Positions 24,753 to 33,596 of a stretch of DNA of 64,000 bases are shown here, one piece after another. Both the position numbers and the translations under genes were made by a program. This DNA comes from Novosphingobium sp. PhB165. Lineage in GTDB: Bacteria; Pseudomonadota; Alphaproteobacteria; Sphingomonadales; Sphingomonadaceae. The stretch covers positions 62,001-126,000 of the forward strand of contig NZ_SLVB01000002.1 in the NCBI RefSeq assembly GCF_004341845.1, written 5' to 3'. The number at the start of each line of letters is the position of its first letter. Positions within the stretch are counted from its first letter, which is position 1. The notes beneath the pieces were generated by a model that was given only the letters and a program-made list of their open reading frames with translations, was not told where the DNA came from and searched no databases.

Positions 24753-27665
24753 TCAGCCCGAGACGTAGACCCTTCCGGTGATCCCGCTTGGCGCGCTGTC
24801 CTTCGCCTCGATCAGCACGGCCAGCGTGCGCGGTCCCGTGCCCGGCGGGATCGTGGCGGTCAGTGAAGCCGCCGCAGTGTCCGCCTTGCGCGCGACCAGC
24901 TTGCCGTCCAGCCAGACTTCGGCGGCGCCGGTGATCTGCGCGAAGTGGAGCGTGCCGCCTTGCGCCGCGATCTTCTTCCACGGCGTGAAGCGGGTGCGAT
25001 AGCTGCGCCAGCCGCTGTTGCCGGCAGCCGCGGCGACGCCAGAGCGCACGAAGTCCCACGAGTTGTTGTCCCCGTCCACCGGCGCGAGTGCCGGATCGGG
25101 CTGCTGCGCGAACAGGGCCGAGCGGCGCCAGTCGGTGATCGGCATTTCGGCAGGCACCGGCGGCACTTGTGCACGCGGTTCGCGCGGTGCGCGGGCGAGT
25201 GAGAGGCGGGCAGGCCGCAGGCCGCCGGTAGTGGCCGTCAGCGTCAACCGGCTGCCGCTGTCGTCGCCCTCGACGATGACTTGCGCAAGGCCGTTGAACA
25301 GCGCGCGCTTGTTGCCCTTTTCGCTGTCGTGGTCGTTGGGATTGCCGTTGCCGAGGCCGATGATCCGGCCCCCGGTGATCGCGAATTCCACCGGCAGATT
25401 GGCGGTGGGAACGTGGCGACCGCGCGAATCCACGCAGTCCACGGTGATCGCCTGCACGTCCTCGCCGTCGCTGGCGATGGCTTGCCGGGCAGGCGTCAGG
25501 CGCAGCGCGACGGGCGCGCCTGCGGTTTCATGAACCGCGCTGGCGACGACCTTGCCGCCGCGCAGTGCCAGCGCCTCGATCCGACCGGGGCGATAGGGCA
25601 CCTTGAACGAATGGCCCATGATCCGGTCGGCGGCGGGCACGCGCTCGATGACTTCGCCGTTCAGGCGCAGTTCGATGGCTTCGGCATTGGTTATGGCGAA
25701 GACTTCCAGCGTCTGGCACTCGCGTCCCGGCCATGTCCAGTGCGGGGCCAGCCAGATCATCGGCGCGTCGTCGCGCCAGTGGGCGGAATGGATGCCGAAA
25801 GCGGTCTTGGGGAAGCCGCAGAGGTCCATGATGCCGAAGAAGCTGCTGGTGGAGGGCCATGCGTAAGGCGTCGGCTCGCCGTGATAGTCGAAACCGGTCC
25901 AGACGAAGCCGCCCGCCACGAAAGGACGCTCGGCGATCATCTTCCAGCTGTCGCGGTGGGTCGCGCCCCAGGAGGCCGATTCCTTGTCGAGCGAGGTGAT
26001 GACCTGCTGCGCCTGAATGGACTCGAACGCGCCGCGCGTTTCGTAGGCGCTGGTGTCCTCCGAACTGGTGATCGGCTTGTCCGGGTGCAGGGCGTGGAAC
26101 TTGTCGTAATCGCCCTGATAGTAGTTGAAGCCCATCACATCGACGACGGTGGAGACGTTCTCCGGGTTGTAGAACGAACCGTTCATCGCCGCCGTCACCG
26201 GGCGCTGCGTGTCCAGCGCTCGCACCGCCTTGCGCATGCGGCGGACCATCTCGACACCGGCATGGGTGCCCTGCATCGGTTCCTCGTTGAACACCGACCA
26301 CAGCACGATGGAGGGATGGTTGCGATCGCGCCGCACCATCCATTCGAGCTGCGCCAAATAATCCGGCGCCGGGTTGAACAGGCGGTTTTCGCCCATGACC
26401 AGGAAGCCCAGCCGGTCGCACCAGTCCAAGACTTCCTTGGCGGGGGCATTGTGCGACATGCGGATGGCGTTGCAGCCCATCGCCTTCAGCCGCTGGAGCC
26501 GCCAGAGCGCCAGCGCATCGGGGATCGCGGTGCCGACGCCACTGTGGTCCTGATGGATGCAGACGCCCTTGAGCTTGGTCTCCACGCCGTTGAGGATCAT
26601 GCCGCGCGCGGGATCGAAGACGACCGTGCGGAAGCCGATGAACTGGCGCCGGGTGTCGACGACCTTGCCCTCGCGCAGCAGGTCCACCTCGACGCAGTAG
26701 AGCACCGGCGCATCGGGCGACCAGAGCTTGACCGGCCCGGGGATGAGCGCGGTGGTCACTTGCGCCTGTTCCAGCGGGCCAACAGTGGCCGCGCCGCCGG
26801 AGCGGTGGATCTCCCGGCCTTCGGGATCGAGCAGACGGGCCGAAATCTCGGCCTGCCCCGCTTCCTCGCCGACATTGGTGAGCCGCACTTCGACCGGAAC
26901 CTGCCATGTCCCGTCCGGCTGGCGCACGGGATCGCAGTGCACGCCGTCGGTCTCGATCGACAGGGCGGGGCGGCTGACCAGCCAGACGTGGCGGTAGAGC
27001 CCGGCGCCTTCGTACCACCAGCCTTCGCGCGCCTGCGCATCGACGCGCACGGCGATCCAGTTCAGCTCGTCTCCGAAGCGGGCAAAGGGGGTGAGATCGA
27101 CAATGACGCTGCTATAGCCGGACCACGAATGGGCCACTTCGCTGCCGTTGATCCAGATCGTGGCATGGGTGGCGATGCCGTCGAAATGGAGTTCGAGGCG
27201 GCGGCCCTTCTGGCTCTCGTCCAGGCGCAGCAGGCGGCGATACCAGCCGATCCCGCGCGGACGGTAGCCCTGCGAGACATTGGCCGTCTCGCTCACGTCC
27301 TGCGCGATGGCCCAGTCATGCGGGAGATCGACGGTCGGCCAGTCGGAATCGTCGAAGGCGAGGGCGGCGGAGCCGCGCGCATTGCCGGCCTTGACCGAGA
27401 GGTAGGTGGCGTTGTGGTCGGCAGGCTCGGGCACCGAGACCTCGCCCTCGTGAAACCGCCAGCCGCGTTCGAGCAGCGTGCGCGAGGGGTCGGTTTCGGG
27501 AAGGCGGGGCGAGGGCCCAGCAAGCGGCGCGGGCATCGGCAGACCGTCGGGCATGCCGGGGCCGAACGGGGTTTCAGCAGCGAAACTGGAAGGAGCGAAA
27601 GCAGGCAACAGGGTAGCGACGGCGCCGGTAGAGGCGCCGCGCAGCAGCAATTCACGACGCTTCAT
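24753..27665 (-). CDS. exported GH2 beta-galactosidase-like enzyme
   Basis: 970 residues. An N-terminal export signal with a twin basic start (MKRRELLLRGASTGAVATLLPAF) is followed by the GH2 sugar-binding, immunoglobulin-like and TIM-barrel domains, then a DUF4982-type domain (about 660-800) and an extra beta-domain. The acid/base Glu is E461 (FNEEPMQG) and the likely nucleophile E536 (SSEDTSAYE). The most likely activity is removing terminal beta-galactose from glycans; beta-glucuronidase specificity cannot be excluded. It is co-translated with the GntR regulator through an ATGA overlap and faces the GH20 operon. Confidence 0.9.
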   Translation of the reverse strand: MKRRELLLRGASTGAVATLLPAFAPSSFAAETPFGPGMPDGLPMPAPLAGPSPRLPETDPSRTLLERGWRFHEGEVSVPEPADHNATYLSVKAGNARGSAALAFDDSDWPTVDLPHDWAIAQDVSETANVSQGYRPRGIGWYRRLLRLDESQKGRRLELHFDGIATHATIWINGSEVAHSWSGYSSVIVDLTPFARFGDELNWIAVRVDAQAREGWWYEGAGLYRHVWLVSRPALSIETDGVHCDPVRQPDGTWQVPVEVRLTNVGEEAGQAEISARLLDPEGREIHRSGGAATVGPLEQAQVTTALIPGPVKLWSPDAPVLYCVEVDLLREGKVVDTRRQFIGFRTVVFDPARGMILNGVETKLKGVCIHQDHSGVGTAIPDALALWRLQRLKAMGCNAIRMSHNAPAKEVLDWCDRLGFLVMGENRLFNPAPDYLAQLEWMVRRDRNHPSIVLWSVFNEEPMQGTHAGVEMVRRMRKAVRALDTQRPVTAAMNGSFYNPENVSTVVDVMGFNYYQGDYDKFHALHPDKPITSSEDTSAYETRGAFESIQAQQVITSLDKESASWGATHRDSWKMIAERPFVAGGFVWTGFDYHGEPTPYAWPSTSSFFGIMDLCGFPKTAFGIHSAHWRDDAPMIWLAPHWTWPGRECQTLEVFAITNAEAIELRLNGEVIERVPAADRIMGHSFKVPYRPGRIEALALRGGKVVASAVHETAGAPVALRLTPARQAIASDGEDVQAITVDCVDSRGRHVPTANLPVEFAITGGRIIGLGNGNPNDHDSEKGNKRALFNGLAQVIVEGDDSGSRLTLTATTGGLRPARLSLARAPREPRAQVPPVPAEMPITDWRRSALFAQQPDPALAPVDGDNNSWDFVRSGVAAAAGNSGWRSYRTRFTPWKKIAAQGGTLHFAQITGAAEVWLDGKLVARKADTAAASLTATIPPGTGPRTLAVLIEAKDSAPSGITGRVYVSG

Positions 27666-28402
27666 GATCCTTCGATAAGCTCCGCAACAAAGTCATAGGA
27701 ATCGCCGCGATAGTACGAGCGGGTGAATTCCACGGGGCGGCCGTCCCGCAGGAAGCCGTGGCGCTCGATCAGCAGACCGGCGTGGCCGGGATCGACACCC
27801 AGCATCCGCGCGTGCTCGGTGCCGAAGGGCACCGCGCGCAGGCGCTGGAGTGCGCGGACCGGCCGGTTTCCGCTCTTTTCCAGCGCGGTGTAAAGCGAAT
27901 CCCCGACGGCATCGATGCTGGGCAGGCAGTATCCGGCAATCGTCGAGATTTCGAGCGCGAGCGGTTCGTCGTCGGCATAGCGGATGCGGGTGAAGCGGAG
28001 CACGGTGCTGCCGGGCGCGAGGCCCAGCGCCATGGCTTCGTCCGAATTGACCGCCCCCGTCGTGCGCGAGATCCAGGCGCTGGAGGCGCGCCTGCCGCGT
28101 GCTTCCATATCCTCGCTGAACGAGGTCAGCTTGGAGAAGCTCTTTTCCACGCGCGAGGCGACGAACGTGCCAGCCCCGCGTCGGCGCGTCAGCTTGCCTT
28201 CCTCGACAAGGCCAGCGATGGCCTTGCGCACGGTGATGCGCGAGACATCGTATTCGATGGCGAGATTGCGTTCGGGCGGAATCGCCTCGTTCTGATCGAG
28301 CACGCCTTCGGAAATCGCGTCGCGGATCAGCTGTTGAAGCTGGATATACAGCGGCGCCGCGTTACCTTCGCGCAGACGACCAATCCGGTCAGAAAACGAC
28401 AT
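27662..28402 (-). CDS. GntR-family (HutC/NagR type) transcriptional regulator
   Basis: 246 residues. A winged helix-turn-helix (about 14-80) contains PLYIQLQQLIRDAISEG, IPPERNLAIEYDVSRITVRKAIAGL and RRGAGTFV, followed by a UTRA effector domain (about 95-240). UTRA regulators of this type usually sense phosphorylated or free amino sugars such as GlcNAc-6-phosphate, which fits a locus that releases GlcNAc. I took the ATG at 28402 with GGGGGA upstream. The divergent region to the GH20 gene holds inverted ATTGTC-type repeats that could be its operator. Confidence 0.93.
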   Translation of the reverse strand: MSFSDRIGRLREGNAAPLYIQLQQLIRDAISEGVLDQNEAIPPERNLAIEYDVSRITVRKAIAGLVEEGKLTRRRGAGTFVASRVEKSFSKLTSFSEDMEARGRRASSAWISRTTGAVNSDEAMALGLAPGSTVLRFTRIRYADDEPLALEISTIAGYCLPSIDAVGDSLYTALEKSGNRPVRALQRLRAVPFGTEHARMLGVDPGHAGLLIERHGFLRDGRPVEFTRSYYRGDSYDFVAELIEGS

Positions 28403-28441
28403 TCGATCCCCCCTTGTCCCATTCTTTGCGAATGGCTTTAC

Positions 28442-28478
28442 ATTGGTCATGTCGTGCTGACAATCGCATCAAATTGTC
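28442..28478. promoter_or_regulatory. candidate GntR operator in the divergent glycosidase promoter
   Basis: Three alternating half-sites are evenly spread. ATTGGTCA (28442-28449) faces TGACAAT (28458-28464), matching as an inverted repeat apart from one extra G. GACAAT (28459-28464) faces ATTGTC (28473-28478) with an 8-base spacer and perfect arms. It lies 40 bases upstream of the GntR start, between the two transcription units. Confidence 0.45.
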
Positions 28479-28581
28479 TCGGTCCAAGCCCATTTTGCAG
28501 CAATCGGATAAGACCTATTGCTCTAAAGGATATATTTTGGTTACGTTGATGGCTCTGGTCGCAAAAAACAAGGGGGCAGGT

Positions 28582-30987
28582 ATGAGGATGACGGCAAAAA
28601 GGTCTCGGCAGGTCCGGGGCAGCGGAGCGGCACTGGCTGCGATTCTTGCGGGCCTGGCGTTTTCGGCCCCTGCTTACGCGCAATCCGCGTCCTCCCTCCC
28701 GCTCGCGCCGTGGCCTGCTTCGGTGGAGCAGGGCAGCGGCAAGCTCACCATCGGTTCGGGTGCCGCGATCGGCGTTCCCGCCGGCGATGCCGATGCCGCC
28801 GAAGCGGCGCGCCTGCTTGTCGAGCATGTGAAGGGTGCCAACGGCCTTGTGCTGTCGGTCGCGCCCGGCGCTGCCACCGCACCGATCCGCTTCGAGCGCG
28901 ATCCCGCGATTTCCGGCGCGGAAGCTTACCGGCTGACCGTCACGCCCGGCGGCGCGGTGATCTCGGCCTCGGGCAAGTCCGGCCTCGTCTACGGCGCGAT
29001 GACGCTGATGCAGCTGCTGACCGCCGATGCCAAAGCCGCGGCGGGCAAGGGCGTTTCCGTTCCCGTGCTGACCATCCAGGATTCACCGCGCTTTGGCTGG
29101 CGCGGGGTGATGATCGACCCGGCGCGCCATTTCCAGCCGATGGAATCCATCTACGCCATCGTCGACCGCATGGTGGAAGTGAAGCTCAACACCCTGCATT
29201 TCCACCTGACCGACGATCAGGGCTGGCGCTTCGAGGTCAAGCGCTACCCCGAACTCACCCGCATCGGCGGATGGCGCACGGGGCCCGATACCGGCCACGG
29301 ACCCGGCCCGAAAACCGGTGGTTTCTACACGCAGGAGCAGCTCAAGGCGCTCGTCGCCTATGCCGCCGCGCGCGGCATTACCGTGGTGCCGGAGATCGAC
29401 CTGCCCGGCCACGCGCAGGCGCTGGTCGCGTCCTATCCCGAACTGGGCATGCTGGGGGACCGGCCTGCGGTGGGCAACAGCTGGGGCATCTTCCCCTGGC
29501 TGTTCAATCCCAACGAAGGCGGCATGACGTTCGTGCGCAACGTGCTGGATGAGCTGATGGAGGTCTTCCCCTCGCAGTTCATCCATCTCGGCGGCGACGA
29601 GGCGGTGAAGGACCAGTGGGAGCGTTCGCCCGAAGTCCAGTCGCAGATGCGCAAGCTGGGCATCAAGAGCGAGAACGCGATGCAGAGCTGGATGATCGAC
29701 CAGTTCGGCGAATACCTCGCGAAACACGGCCGCCGCCTGATCGGCTGGGACGAGATCCTCGAAGGCGGCCTCCCGGCCTCCGCCTCGGTGATGAGCTGGC
29801 GCGGTGAGCAGGGCGCGGTGGATGCGGTCAACGCCGGGCACGACGTGGTGCTCTCGCCCGCGCCGAACCTCTATCTCGACAATCTGGAATCGACCCTGCC
29901 GGACGAAGCGCCGGGGCGCATCTCGATCCAGACGATGGAAGCGGTCTATCGCTACGATCCGATGCCCAAGGGGATCGATGCCTCCAAGGCGCAGCACGTG
30001 ATGGGCCTGCAGGGCAATGCCTGGAGCGAGTACATCGTCACGCCCTGGCAATTGCAGCACAAGCTGTTCCCGCGTCTGGGCGCGATTGCCGAAGTGGCCT
30101 GGTCTCCGCCGGTGGCAAGCAAGGACTATCCGGGCTTCCTCGCGCGCCTGACGCCGCAGATCCGCCGCTGGAAGCAGGGCGGCTTCCAGGTGTCCGACAG
30201 TGCTTTCGGCGTGGCCTTCACGCCGACGCAGACGCGCGGCGCGGCGCTCGATGCCAAGAGCATCGGCGTGACCATGGCGATGCAGGCGCCTTACGGCACC
30301 ATCCACTACACGCTGGATGGCAAGGCGCCGGGCGCGAAGTCCCCCGCCTATGCAAAGGCCCTTTCGGTGAAGCCGGGCACGGTCGTCACTGCTGCCAGCT
30401 TCGCGCCGGATGGCACCGCGCTTTCGGCACCGCGCCGCTTCGACACCGCGCGCGAGGCGCTGCTGACTTCCACCAGTTCCACGCTTACCGCCTGTCCGCG
30501 CGGTTCGCAGGGGCTGCGCGTGCCGCTCAATGCGGATGCGACGGACAATGCGCCCGCCTACAACGTCAATATCTTCGATACCTGTCAGGCCGACGACCAC
30601 GCGCCGCTGGCCCATGCGAAGTCGATCACCGTTTCGGTCGCGCGCTTGCCGCGCAATTACGGGCTCGCGCATGATGAAGCAGCGCTGGTCAGGCATTACG
30701 CGGTGACGACGCACGGCGAACTGGTGATCAGCGCGGGATGCCGCGCGGCGGACAAGAGTGCCGATCCCAAGCAGAAGCAGCACGATCCCATGCCGGGCTC
30801 GACTGTGCTGGCCTCGTTCCCGCTGCCCGATCCGAAGACCGCGCCTCAGCAGTTCACCTTCACGGCGAATCTGCCGGACCGGCCCGAACTCAGCGACGAG
30901 ACGGACGTGTGCTTCCAGTTCACCGCGGCGCTGTCCGATCCCGTCTATGCAGTTGAAAAAGTGGTTTACGGGGAGAAGGCGCAGTGA
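28582..30987 (+). CDS. GH20 beta-N-acetylhexosaminidase
   Basis: 801 residues. Signal peptide ends at SAPAYAQ (about residue 33). A GH20b-type N-terminal domain (about 40-165) precedes the catalytic TIM barrel (about 170-520). The catalytic Asp-Glu pair is D339-E340 in HLGGDEAVKDQW, and substrate-binding Trp residues are in NAWSEYI. A chitobiase-type C-terminal domain follows (about 560-625), then a further beta-domain. It removes terminal GlcNAc (or GalNAc) from the non-reducing end. AGGGGGCAGG precedes the ATG at 28582. It leads a rightward operon; its stop overlaps the next gene's GTG start. Confidence 0.93.
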   Translation: MRMTAKRSRQVRGSGAALAAILAGLAFSAPAYAQSASSLPLAPWPASVEQGSGKLTIGSGAAIGVPAGDADAAEAARLLVEHVKGANGLVLSVAPGAATAPIRFERDPAISGAEAYRLTVTPGGAVISASGKSGLVYGAMTLMQLLTADAKAAAGKGVSVPVLTIQDSPRFGWRGVMIDPARHFQPMESIYAIVDRMVEVKLNTLHFHLTDDQGWRFEVKRYPELTRIGGWRTGPDTGHGPGPKTGGFYTQEQLKALVAYAAARGITVVPEIDLPGHAQALVASYPELGMLGDRPAVGNSWGIFPWLFNPNEGGMTFVRNVLDELMEVFPSQFIHLGGDEAVKDQWERSPEVQSQMRKLGIKSENAMQSWMIDQFGEYLAKHGRRLIGWDEILEGGLPASASVMSWRGEQGAVDAVNAGHDVVLSPAPNLYLDNLESTLPDEAPGRISIQTMEAVYRYDPMPKGIDASKAQHVMGLQGNAWSEYIVTPWQLQHKLFPRLGAIAEVAWSPPVASKDYPGFLARLTPQIRRWKQGGFQVSDSAFGVAFTPTQTRGAALDAKSIGVTMAMQAPYGTIHYTLDGKAPGAKSPAYAKALSVKPGTVVTAASFAPDGTALSAPRRFDTAREALLTSTSSTLTACPRGSQGLRVPLNADATDNAPAYNVNIFDTCQADDHAPLAHAKSITVSVARLPRNYGLAHDEAALVRHYAVTTHGELVISAGCRAADKSADPKQKQHDPMPGSTVLASFPLPDPKTAPQQFTFTANLPDRPELSDETDVCFQFTAALSDPVYAVEKVVYGEKAQ

Positions 30988-33596
30988 AGTTGGCGGGCAA
31001 GTTCGCAGGCGGGGCACTGGCCATCTGGCTTGCGAGCGTTTCGGGCGCGGTGCTGGCGGCTCCGCCCGCGCAGACCGCGCTGGACGATGGCTGGCAGGTC
31101 CGCATCGCACCGGGCGACGCGGCGGCCGTGAAGGCCCATCCCAAGGCCGCGCGCTGGTTCCGCGCGCAAGTGCCGGGCAGCGTGCAGCAGGACCTGATCG
31201 CCACGCGCCAGGTGCCCGATCCGTTCCTTGGCACCAATGAAGCCGCGATCCAGTGGGCGGGCCTGACCGACTGGGAACTGCGCCGCACGCTGGACGTGAG
31301 TGCACAGGACATGGTGCGAGACAATCTCGATCTCGTGTTCGACGGGCTGGATACGTTCGCCACCGTCTTCATCAACGGCAAGCAAGTGCTCAAGGCGGAC
31401 AACGGACACCGCCAGTGGCGCGTGGCGGCCAAGCCGTTCCTGAAGCAGGGGCGCAACGAGATCGTCGTGCGCTTCGCCTCGCCGATCCGCACCTTGCAGC
31501 CGATGGTGCTGGCGGAGGCGCACCCGCTGCCCGGGGAATACGATTCCGCCTTCGGGGACGAGCCCAAGGGCAAGCAGACCTCCGCCTATATCCGCAAGCC
31601 CAAGTATCACTATGGCTGGGACTGGGGCCCGCGCATCGTCAATCAGGGCATTTCCGGCCCCGTCCGCCTTGAGGCATGGGACGAGGCGCGGCTCGGCGCG
31701 TTCGAGGTCGTGCAGGAATCGCTCGGCAAGGACGAGGCCCGACTGGTGGCGAAGTTCCGCGTCGTGGCGGACAAGCCCGGCAAGGCGCGCTTCTCCGCGC
31801 GTGTGACCGGGCCGGACGGGCAGGTTCTGGCCCCCGTCGAGCGTGAGGCCGCGTTCGATGCGGGCGAGAGCGTGGTGACGGTGCCGCTGACCATCGCCGC
31901 GCCCAAGCGCTGGTGGCCGGTGGGCTATGGCGATCAGCCTCTTTATAACGTGTCCGGAGAGATCGTTTCGGGCGCGGGCGCCGGAGCGAAGGCCGCGCGC
32001 AGCGTGGGCCTACGCGACATCCAGCTGGTGCGCGGGAACGGCGCTTTCGGCTTCCGCGTCAACGGCGTGACCGTGTTCGCCAAGGGCGCGAACCTCATCC
32101 CGTTCGACATGTTCCCCTCGCGCGTGACTGACGCGAAGATGCAGTCGATCCTGGACGATGCCCGCGCAGTGAACATGAACATGATCCGCGTCTGGGGCGG
32201 CGGCTACTACCTGCCGGACAGCTTCTACGACGCGGCGGACCGCATGGGCCTGATGGTCTGGCAGGACTTCATGTTCGGCGGCGCGGTGCCTCCCGCAGAC
32301 GCGGCCTACCGCGAGAACGTGCGGATCGAGGCCGACCAGCAGGTCGAGCGATTGGGTTCGCATCCCTCCATCGTGGTCTGGGCGGGCGGCAATGAAGTGC
32401 TGTCCGGCTGGGAGACCTGGAGCGACCGAAAGGCGTGGAAGAAGGCCGTCGGCCCCGACGAACACGAGCGCATGGCCACATCGATGACCGTGCTGTTCGA
32501 CCGCGTGCTGCGCGGGGCCGTGACCGATCATGCGCCGACGACGCCTTACTGGCCCGGCTCGCCCTCGACCGATTATGAAGGTCCGGTCGACACCGATGCC
32601 GCCGGGGATCGCCATTTCTGGGATGTCTGGTCGGGCTCGAAGCCGGTGGAGAATTACACGCTCTCCTGCCCGCGCTTCATGTCGGAATATGGCTTCCAGT
32701 CCATGCCGGTCATGGCGACGATCCGCGATTTCGCAGGCGATGCGGCGCAGGCGCCCGACAGCCCGGTGATGAAGGCGCACCAGAAGTTCCTGGCGGGCGA
32801 GGGCAATGAGCGCCTGAAGTTCTACCTCGACGCAAGGCTGCGTCCGGCCAAGGATCTTGCGGACTTCGTCTACCTGACGCAGGTCAATCAGGCGCAGGCG
32901 ATCGATCTGGCCGCGCGCCATCACCGCGCCTGCGCGCCGGTGACGCTGGGCTCGCTCTACTGGCAGATCAACGATGTCTGGCCCTCGATCTCGTGGGCGA
33001 GCGTGGATTATAACGGGCGCTGGAAGCTGCTGCACTATGCCGCGCGGCGGTTCTTTGCGCCGCAGGCGGTGATTGCCGAGCATCATGACGCGGCCACCAA
33101 GGTCAGCTTCGCGTCCGATGCCACCAGCCCGATCGCGGCGGAATGGCGTCTGACTGGCTATGCCATGGATGGCAGCAAGCTGGGTGAAGCGGGCGGGGCG
33201 GTGACACTCGCGCCCACGACGGCGACGCCCGTTCCCGATGTGGCCGATGCGCAAGTCTTCGCAAGCGCGCCGGCCGAAGCGAGCTACGGCGTGGCGGAAC
33301 TGGCGATCGGCGGCAAGACCGTCTCGCGCCAGATCGTCGAGCGGGCCTTGCCCAAGGCCATGGCCTATCCCGCGCCCGGCCTTTCGGTAACGTGGGAGGG
33401 CAAGGTGGTGACGATTACCGCCAAGTCGCTGGCCCGCGCGGTCATGCTCGATTTCGGCGCGGTCGGCGCGCAGGCTTCGGACAACGGGTTCGACCTGCTG
33501 CCGGGCGAAAGCCGCCGGATCGAGATCACGTCGAAGGCGGACGAGGCCGCGCTGCGCAAGGCGCTGGTGCTGCGTACTTTGGCGGGAGAAGGGTGA
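30984..33596 (+). CDS. GH2 beta-mannosidase
   Basis: 870 residues, the usual length for bacterial and animal beta-mannosidases. Signal peptide ends near VLAAPPA (about residue 27). The sugar-binding domain carries WFRAQVPGSVQQDLIA, and YHYGWDWGPRIVNQGISGP is typical of the family. The acid/base Glu is E471 (VVWAGGNEVLSG) and the nucleophile E568 (FMSEYGFQSMP). It cleaves the core Man-beta-1,4-GlcNAc bond or mannan oligosaccharides. The GTG start overlaps the GH20 stop (GTGA), and its TGA shares a base with the next ATG, so expression is coupled on both sides. Confidence 0.94.
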   Translation: MKLAGKFAGGALAIWLASVSGAVLAAPPAQTALDDGWQVRIAPGDAAAVKAHPKAARWFRAQVPGSVQQDLIATRQVPDPFLGTNEAAIQWAGLTDWELRRTLDVSAQDMVRDNLDLVFDGLDTFATVFINGKQVLKADNGHRQWRVAAKPFLKQGRNEIVVRFASPIRTLQPMVLAEAHPLPGEYDSAFGDEPKGKQTSAYIRKPKYHYGWDWGPRIVNQGISGPVRLEAWDEARLGAFEVVQESLGKDEARLVAKFRVVADKPGKARFSARVTGPDGQVLAPVEREAAFDAGESVVTVPLTIAAPKRWWPVGYGDQPLYNVSGEIVSGAGAGAKAARSVGLRDIQLVRGNGAFGFRVNGVTVFAKGANLIPFDMFPSRVTDAKMQSILDDARAVNMNMIRVWGGGYYLPDSFYDAADRMGLMVWQDFMFGGAVPPADAAYRENVRIEADQQVERLGSHPSIVVWAGGNEVLSGWETWSDRKAWKKAVGPDEHERMATSMTVLFDRVLRGAVTDHAPTTPYWPGSPSTDYEGPVDTDAAGDRHFWDVWSGSKPVENYTLSCPRFMSEYGFQSMPVMATIRDFAGDAAQAPDSPVMKAHQKFLAGEGNERLKFYLDARLRPAKDLADFVYLTQVNQAQAIDLAARHHRACAPVTLGSLYWQINDVWPSISWASVDYNGRWKLLHYAARRFFAPQAVIAEHHDAATKVSFASDATSPIAAEWRLTGYAMDGSKLGEAGGAVTLAPTTATPVPDVADAQVFASAPAEASYGVAELAIGGKTVSRQIVERALPKAMAYPAPGLSVTWEGKVVTITAKSLARAVMLDFGAVGAQASDNGFDLLPGESRRIEITSKADEAALRKALVLRTLAGEG

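Noticed and set aside
25281..27698. 805-codon plus-strand frame over the GH2 beta-galactosidase
   Set aside because: Antisense shadow; the GH2 reading has catalytic motifs and an export signal.
29083..31305. 740-codon minus-strand frame over GH20
   Set aside because: Arg/His-rich shadow crossing the GH20/GH2 junction, where both sense genes are convincing.
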